DNA of 64,000 bases from JAJDXW01 sp965223775 (GCA_965223775.1 OZ245021.1:3906001-3970000), one strand, 5' to 3'. Shown: positions 47,107 through 55,202, numbered from the stretch's first letter. Notes: a model not told the origin generated them from the letters alone. A program made the numbers and translations.

Positions 47107-47590
47107 ATACCCACGCGGCCAAGGATATGCATTCGCCATCCGCTGCCTTGACAATGACCGGATGCCGGTAAGACTTGGGACATATACGCCACGCCAGGCG
47201 GGGTCAGTCGACCCCGTAGCGGCTCTGCAGCCATTCGCCGGCGTACCGGCTCAACTCCGCCGCCAACTCCGCGGCCATCGTATCCCGGCCCTCAAACCCC
47301 CCGGCACCATGTCCGGGTTAACCACCCGCCGCGCCGTACGGGACGCCTCCCGTTTCATCGGACCAACGCCGCCATGTAGTGGCACATTATGGCGCTCGCG
47401 GCGAATAGTGACGTTGATGCACACGTGCGCCGATTCCAGCTTAATTCAGCGAGCAGCCCGACTGAGTGGCCCCGGAAATGCTGCGCCCGGGCGCGGCCGG
47501 CGCATCCGCCGTGCCCATGGCTCCACGGGCGGGGGTGAAGGTGCTTGATTTCATATTTCTCATTGGGTCGACTATTTGTAAAATAGAGCT
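47107..47590. other. Spacer entering an accessory island
   Basis: Nothing I can name is encoded here. A short minus-strand reading frame (47277-47203, ELAAELSRYAGEWLQSRYG) looks protein-like and could be the end of a lost gene. Base composition falls towards the right, with AT-rich sequence from about 47540 that probably holds the promoter of the ATPase gene. Confidence 0.35.
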
Positions 47591-48721
47591 ATGATCAAGC
47601 GTGAAATCTGGTTGAAACGACTCCAGCAGGCAGCGCTTCGCCGGCCGATCGTCTGGTTCTCCGGCGTACGCCGGGTAGGCAAGACGACCCTCATCCGGAT
47701 GCTGCCGGATGCCGTGTACATGAACTGCGATCTGCCCTCCGTCGTGCGGGCGCTGGGTGATCCCGAGCTGTTCCTGAGCGGCCGAAAGCCGGGCACGGTG
47801 CTGGTGTTCGATGAAGTTCATCGCCTGGACGACCCTAGCCGGCTGCTGAAGATCGCCGCCGACGAGTACCCTCATCTCAAGATCCTGGCCACCGGTTCCT
47901 CCACCCTCGCCGCCACGCGCAAGTTCCGGGATTCCCTCACCGGGCGCAAGCAGACCGTTCATCTTTGTCCGGTGTTGTGGGAGGAATGCGCTGAGCCTTT
48001 CGGCGTGCCCGATCTCGACCGGCGCCTGTTGCACGGTGGTCTGCCCGAATCACTGCTCTCGGAGCGCAAGAGCCCCGAGTTCTTCAGCGAATGGATCGAC
48101 AGCTTCTATGCGCGGGACATCCTGGAGCTGTTCGGCATCCGCAATCGCCAGGGATTCCTGTCGCTGTTCCGGTTGCTGCTGCGTCAGAGCGGCGGACAGC
48201 TCGACTACGGCCAGCTTGCGAATCTGAGCGAGCTGAGCCGGCCGACGGTCAAGGCGCACCTCGAGGCCATGCAGACGGCTCATGCGGTGCATTTGCTGCG
48301 TCCCTTTCATGGTGGCGGCAGGCGCGAGATCGTCAGCCGTCCCAAGTGTTACGCCTTCGATACCGGATTCGTCACCTTCGAGAAGGGTTGGGAGAGCATC
48401 CGGGACGATGATCGCGGCCTGCTGTGGGAACACCTGGTGCTGGACGCCCTGCGCTGCCGTCACGCGGACGAGAATATTTTCTATTGGCGGGACAAGTCCC
48501 GCCGTGAAGTGGATTTCGTCATCCGCCGCGCGCATGACCGGGTGGACGTGGTGGAGTGCAAGATGAATCCGGACAGACTGAATACCGCCGCCACCGATGC
48601 CTTCCGCGGCCTGTACCCGGAGGGTGACAACTACGTCGTCAGTCCTGTCGTGAAGACGCCTTACGGCATTCGTCGAGGTGGCAGGGTGTTCACGATCTGC
48701 ACGACCAAGGCTCTTTCCTGA
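47591..48721 (+). CDS. AAA ATPase with DUF4143 domain
   Basis: A 376-residue P-loop protein of the AAA_14/DUF4143 family. Walker A GVRRVGKT is at 25-32 and Walker B LVFDE at 71-75. The C-terminal DUF4143 part ends in a PD-(D/E)XK-like pattern (REVDFVI ... VDVVECKMN). The family is scattered among bacteria and archaea, is often mobile, and has no settled function. Codon use and GC are visibly unlike the neighbours, and it abuts a truncated tadA start, so recent insertion is likely. Confidence 0.88.
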   Translation: MIKREIWLKRLQQAALRRPIVWFSGVRRVGKTTLIRMLPDAVYMNCDLPSVVRALGDPELFLSGRKPGTVLVFDEVHRLDDPSRLLKIAADEYPHLKILATGSSTLAATRKFRDSLTGRKQTVHLCPVLWEECAEPFGVPDLDRRLLHGGLPESLLSERKSPEFFSEWIDSFYARDILELFGIRNRQGFLSLFRLLLRQSGGQLDYGQLANLSELSRPTVKAHLEAMQTAHAVHLLRPFHGGGRREIVSRPKCYAFDTGFVTFEKGWESIRDDDRGLLWEHLVLDALRCRHADENIFYWRDKSRREVDFVIRRAHDRVDVVECKMNPDRLNTAATDAFRGLYPEGDNYVVSPVVKTPYGIRRGGRVFTICTTKALS

Positions 48722-48788
48722 CGGACATCCGCGCCTTCTCCGACTCGTCGAGCGCCAGCCCCATGAAGTACTCGTGATCGTTGGACAT
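48722..48788 (-). pseudogene. TadA-like tRNA adenosine deaminase, N-terminal stub
   Basis: From an ATG at 48788, with GGGAG a good distance upstream, the frame reads MSNDHEYFMGLALDESEKAR and then loses similarity at the ATPase gene boundary. This is the standard N-terminus of TadA (M..HEYxMxxALxEAxKAR). The catalytic HAE and PCxxC motifs are gone. The stub plus its ribosome site suggests a real gene cut off when the ATPase segment arrived. Based on about 20 residues, so moderate confidence. Confidence 0.45.
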
Positions 48789-48932
48789 GATGCTGCTCCC
48801 ATTCCGGATTCGGCCGGGCTGGGCAGACTCGCAGCGGCCGCCCCACGCGGCCGACTACGACACGTCGATTCACGCGACAAGACGTGATCGACCTCGTGGA
48901 CCGTGCGGAGCAGGCATTCCGGTATGTTGACA

Positions 48933-49112
48933 TCAACATGAGGCGAGAAGCCCCCAGGGGCCCGCCTCGAGGTCGGCCTCGGTCTGCCGGCGGATGGGGA
49001 ACGGCGCGTCCAGGAACGCCGCCGCGGGGTCGGTCAGCGCCCGGCACGCCTCTCCGTAGTGGTCATTGCGCTTCAGGAACTGCCATGCGCGCGCACCGCC
49101 GCCCGTCGCCAT
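48933..49112 (-). pseudogene. DUF6499/DUF2285-type ICE protein, small or truncated
   Basis: 59 residues from ATG 49112: ARAWQFLKRNDHYGEACRAL then FLDAPFPIRRQTEADLEAGP and WGLLAS. This is the N-terminal pattern (AWxFLRRNPxYRxxW ... FPVRxQTxxDLEAARWGLL) of small proteins found in integrative conjugative elements next to HTH regulators. The stop comes where related proteins continue, so it is probably truncated. It marks old conjugative-element DNA. Confidence 0.5.
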
Positions 49113-49160
49113 GGCGCCACCACAACCCCCGGCCGGATGCGCCGCCACCGCCCGCCGCGG

Positions 49161-50042
49161 TTACCACCGGATGGCGCCGCGCAGCATGACGCCGTGCTCG
49201 GCGTCGGCGCTCGCGGCCTCGCGCCTGGTGGCGTCGAGGCCGAACTCGAAGCCGGGATCGCCCTTCCGCGCCGAGGTCAGGCGCCAGCCGAGCCGGTAGT
49301 CGCGGCTCGTGTCCGAGAGCCCGATGCCGAGGTTCGGCGTGCCGGTGAAGCCGCCGCCGAACAGGGCGATGCCGTAGCCAAGCTCGGCCTCCAGACGGCC
49401 CGCGCTCGCGGTGCCGCCGTTGTCGCCTGCCCCGGCCCCCGAGCCGGGGTCCGCGGCGAGGCCGGCGAGCGTCTCGCGGGCGAGGAGCGCGTCCATGCCG
49501 CCCGTCGGCGAGCCGCCCCAGCCCTGGCGCAGCCGCAGCGCGAACCCCCGGTCCGTCGTCGGCCGCGGGTCCCAGGTGAGGGAGGCGCTCGCGCCCCATT
49601 CGCGGAAGCCCGACGCCTCGTGGGCGACGAGCCCCCGCGCCTTCAGATCGAGCGCCACGCCCTGCTTCGGGGCCGCGAAGGCGAGACCGCCGCCGAGGTC
49701 GACGCCGAGCCCGGTCTCGGCGTCGCCGCCGTCGAGCCGCGCGCCGAGCTCGAACGACGGCGTCAGCACCATGCCCGCGGCATCGCCGCCGGGCGCGAAG
49801 CGCCGCGAGCCCTCGACGCCGAGGCGCAGCAGCCACACGTCGGCGGTCGCCGCCGCGAGCCTGCCGTCATTGGAGTCCTTCGCGGCCTCCGACTCCGTGC
49901 GGGTGAAGTGCGCATCCCCCTTGACCGCGAGCGCGAGACCGCCCTCGGCCGGCGGCGTCAGCACCTCGCCCCGCAGCCCGGCCGCGCCCATGCTCATCGT
50001 CAGGTCGGCCGCGAAGGGACCGTCCCCCTTGCCCCCGGGCAT
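49161..50042 (-). pseudogene. Autotransporter beta-barrel domain, N-terminally truncated
   Basis: 293 residues made of alternating beta-strand sequence (LALAVKGDAHFTR, GMVLTPSFELGARLDGGDAE, YRLGWRLTSARKG) ending in the aromatic VMLRGAIRW, the usual C-terminal signature for outer-membrane insertion by BAM. No passenger domain or signal peptide remains. The reading frame continues upstream through the heptanucleotide repeat to a stop at 50204 without another ATG. It is most simply the 3' end of a large autotransporter gene broken or recombined at the repeat. Confidence 0.65.
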
Positions 50043-50196
50043 CGGCGCTCGGCGCTCGGCGCTCGGCGCTCGGCGCTCGGCGCTCGGCGCTCGGCGCTCG
50101 GCGCTCGGCGCTCGGCGCTCGGCGCTCGGCGCTCGGCGCTCGGCGCTCGGCGCTCGGCGCTCGGCGCTCGGCGCTCGGCGCTCGGCGCTCGGCGCT
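50043..50196. repeat. Heptanucleotide repeat, 22 perfect copies of CGGCGCT
   Basis: 154 bases of uninterrupted CGGCGCT directly before the barrel fragment's ATG. Because 7 is not divisible by 3, gain or loss of a unit shifts the frame between the barrel and any upstream start. All three minus-strand frames through the repeat are free of stops (reading SAERRAP heptads). It is directly followed by TTAATTAA. Confidence 0.95.
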
Positions 50197-50564
50197 CTTA
50201 ATTAAGGTTACGGTTGAACCGACAGCTTCCCACCACTTCGCACAAATCAAGTCCATCGCCGTACCGCCCCTGTTCGCGCCCGGTGACTTCAGCGGTGTCC
50301 ATAGCAGCACCGCTTGACGGGAGCGGAATATAACGAACTTTCAAGCGAATGCAAGTATGTTATTTTTTTACCTTATCAAAAATATAATTTTCCCACGACG
50401 CCCGCCCAGGTTCCCCTGGAAAATCCCCTCGATGCCCGCCCACAAGGGCGAAACGGCACTCCGACGGGACTTTCTCGGGAGGTATTATGAGAAAGATGTA
50501 TTTGTGAAATTACGAAGTATTTGTTGATTTACCTCCAATTCCACGGTTCCCGGCGCCCCGATTC
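50197..50564. other. AT-rich spacer upstream of the LysR repeats
   Basis: Markedly AT-rich for this genome, especially 50340-50400 and 50485-50530. No gene is supported. A minus-strand frame from 50310 (MLLWTPLKSPGANRGG) runs into the heptanucleotide repeat in a frame different from the barrel; whether it is the lost 5' end of the autotransporter is uncertain. The low GC points to foreign or regulatory DNA. Confidence 0.4.
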
Positions 50565-50909
50565 GTGATTCCCCTGCCGCCGCTCGACAGCCTGCGCTTC
50601 TTCGAGGCTCCCGCGCGGCACCGGAGCTTCGCACATGCCGGCAAGGAGCTCGGCGTCACTCCGCCCGCCGTCGCCCACCGCATTCGCATGCTCGAACGCC
50701 ATCTCGGCGCCGAGCTGTTCGCCCGCCGCCACCGCGGCGTGCGCCTCAACCGCCGGGGGCGGGCGTATTGCGAGGAGGTCCGGCGCATCCTCCTCGACAT
50801 CCACGAGACCACCGAACGCCACGGCGACCGCAGGCTGCGCGTTTCCGCGGACGCTAGCGCCCGCGTTCCACCGCCGCCGCGCCCCACCTTGCCTGCAACG
50901 CACGGGTGA
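50565..50909 (+). pseudogene. LysR-type regulator, truncated 5' copy A
   Basis: A 114-residue frame from GTG 50565 with a full winged helix-turn-helix (PPLDSLRFFEAPARHRSFAH, GKELGVTPPAVAHRIRMLE) then decay after HETTERHGDRR. It lacks the effector-binding domain. It is the first of three tandem copies of the start of the LysR gene at 51352 and keeps a similar upstream region. It could make a DNA-binding fragment. Confidence 0.75.
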
Positions 50910-50958
50910 ATGATGGCATAATCACGCTTTTCAAACGGGCTTCCTCCGGATCCTCGCC

Positions 50959-51246
50959 GTGCTCCACCTGCCCCCGCTCGACAGCCTGCGCTTCTTCGAG
51001 GCCGCCGCCCGGCACCAGAGCTTCGCCCATGCCGGCAAGGAGCTCGGCGTCACCCCGCCCGCCGTCGCCCACCGCATCCGCATGCTGGAGAGCCATCTCG
51101 GCGCCGAGCTGTTCGCCCGCCGCCACCGCGGCGTGCGCCTCAACCGCCGGGGGCGGGCGTATTGCGAGGAGGTTCGGCGCATCCTCCTCGACATCCACGA
51201 GACCACCGAACGCCACGGCGACCGCAGGCGTTTCCGCGGACGCTAG
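50959..51246 (+). pseudogene. LysR-type regulator, truncated 5' copy B
   Basis: A 95-residue frame from GTG 50959, 394 bases after copy A. Its HTH half is nearly identical to copy A, but a 5-base deletion after GACCGCAGG shifts the frame and ends it at RRRFRGR. A TGGCATAATCA sequence upstream (also before the full gene) could be a -10 region retained by each copy. Confidence 0.75.
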
Positions 51247-51351
51247 CGCCCGCGTTCCGCCGCCGCCGCCGCGCCCCACCTTGCCTGACAACGCGCGGGT
51301 GCAAGATGGCATAATCAAGTTTTGCCAACGGGCGCCCTTCGGACCTTCGCC

Positions 51352-52299
51352 GTGATCCACCTGCCCCCGCTCGACAGCCTGCGCTTCTTCGAGGCCGCCG
51401 CCCGGCGCCAGAGCTTCGTGCTGGCCGGCAAGGAGCTCGGCGTCACCGCCGCCGCCGTCGGCCACCGCATCCGCACCCTGGAGAAGCATCTCGACGCCGA
51501 GCTGTTCGAGCGCCGGCGGCGGAGCGTGCGCCTCAACCGCCGTGGCCGCGCCTACCTGAAGGAAGTGCAGCGCATCCTCGCCGACGTGCACGGCGTCTCC
51601 GAGCGCCAGCGCACGACCCCCCGGCGGGTGCGCATCGTCTCGGTCGAGGCGGTGGCCGAGAAGTGGCTGCTGCCGAGGCTCATCTCGTTCAAGGCGGCCC
51701 ATCCCGGCATCGCCATCGAGCTCGAGACCAACCATCGCGGCGTCGACCCGGCGCGGCGCGATTTCGACGCTTGGCTCGCCTATTCGGGCGAGACCTCCGC
51801 GCCGCGCCCGCAGAGCCGGCGCGAGGACACGCTGCTCGAGGAGACCCTCTACAGGGAGCTGCTGCTGCCGGTGTGCAGCCCGGCGCTGCTCGCCGCGCGC
51901 GGCAGGCCCCGCGGCCCGGCCGAGCTGCGCGACTGGCCGCTGCTCTACGACCTCGGCTGGGACGTCGACTGGTCCTACTGGTTCGCCCGCCAGGGCGAGC
52001 CCACCCCGGACCTCTCGCGGGCCTCGGGCTTCCGCCTCTACTCGATGCTGGTCCAGGCCGCCGCGAGCGGGCTCGGGGCCGCGATCGGACGCCCGATGCT
52101 GATCGCCCACGAGCTGGAGAAAAAGATCCTGGTGCCGCTCTTCGACCGCCAGGAGGAGGCGCCCGAACGCTGCTGCCTCATCACCACCGCCGCCTCGCGG
52201 CAGCGGCCCGAGCTGCAGGCGTTCCGGGAATGGATCCTGCGCGAGGCGCGGGCCGCGATGCCGCCGCCCGCCGCCCCCGGCTTCCCGCGCTACCCCTGA
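51352..52299 (+). CDS. LysR-family transcriptional regulator (GcvA-like)
   Basis: A 315-residue full-length LysR protein. The N-terminal HTH (LDSLRFFEAAARRQSFVLAG) and linker helix are followed by the periplasmic-binding-like effector domain (VRIVSVEAVAEKWLLPRLI, ELLLPVCSPALLA). The sequence type is closest to GcvA/AmpR-class regulators. GTG at 51352 is chosen to match the two upstream partial copies; a TTG at 51322 would add ten residues. Compared with copies A and B its HTH has many substitutions (e.g. TAAAVGHRIRTLEKHL), so the copies are not recent. Confidence 0.88.
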   Translation: MIHLPPLDSLRFFEAAARRQSFVLAGKELGVTAAAVGHRIRTLEKHLDAELFERRRRSVRLNRRGRAYLKEVQRILADVHGVSERQRTTPRRVRIVSVEAVAEKWLLPRLISFKAAHPGIAIELETNHRGVDPARRDFDAWLAYSGETSAPRPQSRREDTLLEETLYRELLLPVCSPALLAARGRPRGPAELRDWPLLYDLGWDVDWSYWFARQGEPTPDLSRASGFRLYSMLVQAAASGLGAAIGRPMLIAHELEKKILVPLFDRQEEAPERCCLITTAASRQRPELQAFREWILREARAAMPPPAAPGFPRYP

Positions 52300-52403
52300 C
52301 CCGGCGCCGGGCGCCGCTTTCCCTCCGCGCGCCCGTCCGTCGGGCGCTTCGGAGAGCCAGCACCCGAGCCGGTCGGCATAGACGAAGAGCGCCGGCTGGC
52401 CGC

Positions 52404-52562
52404 CGCCTCCGGCGCCAGCGAGATCGTCCGCGGTCCGGTCTTGGTGTCCGGCGGCCGGAGCTCGTTCGCCTCGAAGTCCACCTGGTCCCAGCGCAGGTTC
52501 AGGAACTCGCCCTTGCGGCAGCCGGTCAGCAATGGTCGCCATTCGCCCCCATTGGCCTCCAT
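52404..52562 (-). pseudogene. Tyrosine recombinase (phage integrase) remnant
   Basis: A short frame reads LLTGCRKGEFLNLRWDQVDF, then DTKTGPRTISLAPEAA. This is the region of the first catalytic Arg (GCRKGE) and following strands of phage-type integrases. Neighbouring bits (ALFVYADRLGCW) continue in another frame, so it is frameshifted. The N-terminal domain and the HxxR...Y part are missing. It sits against the IS1595-type insertion. Confidence 0.7.
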
Positions 52563-52621
52563 GCGCCGCCATGCTGATCCTTCCTGTATTTTTAAAGGGG
52601 ATTATGTAGGAAAGTGCCGAA

Positions 52622-52640
52622 GCGCCCTCACTCAGGGCGC
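52622..52640. terminator. Hairpin at the end of the IS gene cluster
   Basis: GCGCCCT and AGGGCGC pair across CACTC. It overlaps the stop codon of the second passenger gene and lies just inside the terminal repeat, where it could end IS transcription or block readthrough. Confidence 0.45.
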
Positions 52641-52810
52641 CGCTTCGGCCGGGGGATGTAGCGCACTTTCACGGGCCGGGTAAGCGCCTCGACCGCCTCC
52701 TCGAACGTCGCCCGGACCCGCATGTCCTCCTCAAGTTCCGTCTTCGACGGCTGGTACGTGGGGGCCACCACGTCCACGATGCGCGGCAGTTTCTTCAGCT
52801 TGTCAGGCAT
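52628..52810 (-). CDS. IS1595 passenger protein 2 (unknown)
   Basis: A 60-residue protein, MPDKLKKLPRIVDVVAPTYQ onwards, charged and probably helical (EEDMRVRATFEEAVEALTRP) with a basic tail PRPKRRPE. Its ATG follows the stop of passenger 1 directly (TGAATG). I do not recognise the family. Being inside the terminal repeats, it moves with the element. Confidence 0.6.
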   Translation of the reverse strand: MPDKLKKLPRIVDVVAPTYQPSKTELEEDMRVRATFEEAVEALTRPVKVRYIPRPKRRPE

Positions 52811-53068
52811 TCACTTCTTCCCTCTCGCCTGGGCGCTGAAGTCAATTCGTGGGCGCTGCTTGTGGCAATGCGTCTTGGATCTTGTCACGAGATACCACGT
52901 ATCAGTCGCCAGCCGACGCAGGCGCTCTTCCTCTTCCATTCCCGCCCGGTAGCATTCCTCGACTGTAGCGAGCGAGCGGAGAATGTCGAAACGAACGCAT
53001 CTCTCGGGCTTGCCCCACGGGCTCTGTGCCAAGACCGCGCACACAGTTTCCGTCGTCAAGGTGTACAT
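52811..53068 (-). CDS. IS1595 passenger protein 1 (unknown)
   Basis: An 85-residue protein, beginning MYTLTTETVCAVLAQSPWGK and containing a charged helix EEEERLRRLATDTWYL. Its ATG is immediately after the transposase stop (TAGATG), so translation is probably coupled. No motif gives a function; it is neither a second transposase nor an obvious toxin. It could help regulation or transposition. Confidence 0.6.
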   Translation of the reverse strand: MYTLTTETVCAVLAQSPWGKPERCVRFDILRSLATVEECYRAGMEEEERLRRLATDTWYLVTRSKTHCHKQRPRIDFSAQARGKK

Positions 53069-54046
53069 CTAACCCGTTCGTGCTCCCGAATCCAGTCCGT
53101 TGTCGGCAATGAGGTCGACGTAGCGCAGGCGCTTGCCGTTCATGCCGGTGATGACGGCGGCCATGATGTCGATGGTGTCCTCGTCGCGCAGGTTGTGACG
53201 CGCGGCGAACTCCTGAACGTACCGGTCGAGATGCTTAGGACTCATCTTGTGGAAGGTGCCCTTGTGGGCGCGCTTCAGCATCGACCAGAAGCTCTCCGCA
53301 CCGTTGGTATGGACATCGCCCCGGACGTACTCCTGGGCGCTGTGGTTGACTACTTCGTGCGGATTCGGAAGGGTCTCATAGACCAACGCATCGTCGGTGT
53401 AGACCTTGGCGTCAGGGGCCACGTGGGCGGCGACGAAGCCGTGTACGGTCGGCTTGTCGGTGCGTTCGACCACCTGGGCGCGAACCTGATTCGTATCCCG
53501 ATCCTTCGCCCCCGCGATGGCGGTCTTGCCTACGGCCCCGCGGCCAGTGAGCTCTTCGCGCTTCGACTTTGACATGTTCGCCCGCTTCCCGCCCATGTAG
53601 GTCTCATCGACTTCGACCGGGCCGGCGAAGAGACCACTTTCCTGCGTGAGCGCGACCCGAAGCCGGTGCGCGAGGAACCACGCGGAGCGCTGATTGATGG
53701 TTAGGTCGCGGTGCAGCTTCATGCTGGACACGCTCTTGAGGCTGGTCGAGACGAGGTACGTCGCAATCATCCACACTTGCAGCCCGAGCTTCGACCCCTC
53801 CATGACGGTCCCCGTCTTCGGGCTGAACCGCTTGGCGCACTGCTTCTCGCGGCACCGGTACGGCATCGTCGCGTGCTTTGCGCCCGTCTGGACGTTCAGC
53901 GAGCCGCAGTGCGGGCACGCGACCCCGGTCGGCCACCGACGGGCGACGAACCAGGCTTCGGCCGTGGCGTCATCGGGGAACATGCGAAAGATCTGGACGA
54001 GGCTGATGCCTTCGCGGAAGCTCTTTCCAGGTGCCTTGTGTGCCAT
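53069..54046 (-). CDS. IS1595-family transposase
   Basis: A 325-residue DDE-type transposase. An N-terminal zinc ribbon has C44, C47, C65 and C70 (ACPHCGSL, YRCREKQC). The catalytic domain has D147 in VEVDETYMGGK, D218 or D219 in YTDDALVY, and NGAESFWSMLKRAHKGTFH with N248/E251. The start at 54046 follows AGAGGAT. All catalytic parts are intact. It is the first gene of the element's three-gene unit. Confidence 0.92.
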   Translation of the reverse strand: MAHKAPGKSFREGISLVQIFRMFPDDATAEAWFVARRWPTGVACPHCGSLNVQTGAKHATMPYRCREKQCAKRFSPKTGTVMEGSKLGLQVWMIATYLVSTSLKSVSSMKLHRDLTINQRSAWFLAHRLRVALTQESGLFAGPVEVDETYMGGKRANMSKSKREELTGRGAVGKTAIAGAKDRDTNQVRAQVVERTDKPTVHGFVAAHVAPDAKVYTDDALVYETLPNPHEVVNHSAQEYVRGDVHTNGAESFWSMLKRAHKGTFHKMSPKHLDRYVQEFAARHNLRDEDTIDIMAAVITGMNGKRLRYVDLIADNGLDSGARTG

Positions 54047-54210
54047 GCCCGTATCCTCTTGAGATACGGAAAGGTTACAAGAAAGTGCCGAAGGCGTCAC
54101 GGGGGGCTTCGGCACTTTCCTACATAATCCCCTTTTTAAACTATCTGCGTCACAGCCAGCGGACCACCAGCCGGTACCCGGAAACACCGCCCGGCCCTCG
54201 GAGAAGGACC

Positions 54211-54897
54211 ATGCACGTAATCGATCTCTCGATTCCCGTTCGCAACGGGGACGGCCGCCTTGGGCTCGAAGTCAGGTTCGAGACGCCCTACCGCTTCGAG
54301 GACTGCGGGTGGCAGGGCTCGACGGTGAGCATGTTCTGCCACTACGCGACCCACGTCGACGCGCCCAACCACTTCATCGAGAACGGCTCCGGTATCGACC
54401 AGGCGCCGCTCGCGAAGCTCATGGGGCCCGCCGCCCTCATCGATCTTGCCGACCATGGAACGAACGCCGGGATCGGCGGCGACACCCTCGAGGCCCGCGG
54501 CCGTCATCTTCGGCCGGGCGATATCGCGATCCTCCGCACCGGCTGGTCGGATCGCTGCTGGGGCGAGCCGGCCTTCTGGAGCGAGGGACCCTATCTCTCG
54601 GCCGAAGGTGCGCGGTGGCTCGTCGAGCGGGGCGTGAACGCGGTGGTGTACGACTTCTCGGAGGAAGAAGCGGTACGGGGGGGCGCCTTCCGGGGCGAGG
54701 ACTGCGTCGTCCACCACACCCTGCTCGGGGAGGACATCTACAACATCGAGTACGTGCACCGGCTGCCCGCGATCACTTCCGAGCGGCTCGCGATCATCGC
54801 CCTGCCGATCAAGCTCGCCGGCCTCGACGGCGCCCCGGCCCGGGTGCTCGCCATCGAGGGCTTCGACCTCCCCCGGGAGTTCGAGGTCACCACTTGA
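54211..54897 (+). CDS. Cyclase-family metal-dependent hydrolase (kynurenine formamidase-like fold)
   Basis: A 228-residue enzyme of the cyclase/KynB superfamily. The zinc motif HYATHVDAPNHF supplies H44, H48, D50 and H54. Family reactions include N-formylkynurenine, isatin and other amide or lactam hydrolyses. The ATG at 54211 follows GGAGAAGG. An intact IS lies 79 bases upstream and may supply or cut its promoter. No kynurenine genes are nearby, so KynB itself is unlikely. Confidence 0.85.
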   Translation: MHVIDLSIPVRNGDGRLGLEVRFETPYRFEDCGWQGSTVSMFCHYATHVDAPNHFIENGSGIDQAPLAKLMGPAALIDLADHGTNAGIGGDTLEARGRHLRPGDIAILRTGWSDRCWGEPAFWSEGPYLSAEGARWLVERGVNAVVYDFSEEEAVRGGAFRGEDCVVHHTLLGEDIYNIEYVHRLPAITSERLAIIALPIKLAGLDGAPARVLAIEGFDLPREFEVTT

Positions 54898-54998
54898 AAG
54901 CCGTGACCGAGCCGCCCCCTGCTTCGCCGGTCCCGTCCGCCCGTGCGGCGGGCGGTATGATCCGCACCGATGTACCACTACCCTGAAGTGAACATTGC

Positions 54999-55187
54999 AT
55001 GAGTGCACCGCTGCCCGGCGGCGGCGGAGCGATCGGTGGACCCACCGCCGCCCTCGTGTTGCGCGACCCTGGTCGCGTGGTCGACGTGTTCGAGTGCTCG
55101 CGGACCGCGTTGCAGGCGCGCGGCGACGGCATTGCGCTACACGGCGACCCGTCGCTTCGTCCCGGGCCGTGCGGACCGGGGCAATAG
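54999..55187 (+). pseudogene. FAD monooxygenase paralogue with its middle deleted
   Basis: A 62-residue frame whose first part (GGPTAALVLRDPGRVVDVFE, RTALQARGDGIA) matches the N-terminus of the monooxygenase at 41303-42490. Its last part (HGDPSLRPGPCGPGQ, stop) matches that gene's C-terminus (PGDPSLRLGLYGPGK). About 330 residues between them are missing, leaving the two ends in frame. The glycine loop is degraded too. It is an in-frame deletion remnant of a second copy, between the cyclase and binding-protein genes. Confidence 0.75.
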
Positions 55188-55202
55188 TCGCAAGGAATCC
55201 GA

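Larger units (their letters stand above)
52597..54132 (-). mobile_element. Intact IS1595-family insertion sequence
   Basis: A 1536-bp element bounded by perfect 27-bp terminal inverted repeats (52597-52623 and 54106-54132; outer end GGGGATTATGTAGG). It is flanked by an 8-bp direct target duplication TTTTTAAA (52589-52596 and 54133-54140), the size made by IS1595 elements. It holds a transposase and two passenger genes on the minus strand. The perfect ends and target site imply a recent insertion, 79 bases upstream of the cyclase gene. Confidence 0.93.

Noticed and set aside
50043..50196. Heptanucleotide tract considered as CRISPR
   Set aside because: Units of 7 bases without spacers; it is a microsatellite.
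49867..50310. Minus-strand frame MLLWTPLKS through the repeat as the autotransporter N-terminus
   Set aside because: It is in a different frame from the barrel in the current repeat state and has no signal peptide; kept only as a possibility in the repeat finding.
50854..52572. 572-codon minus-strand open frame across the LysR array
   Set aside because: Antisense of the repeated HTH region; repeats itself only because the plus-strand copies do, and has no recognisable domain apart from a short out-of-frame integrase remnant.
54211..54897. Naming the cyclase-family gene kynB
   Set aside because: The fold fits, but no kynurenine pathway genes are near and the superfamily has several other activities.
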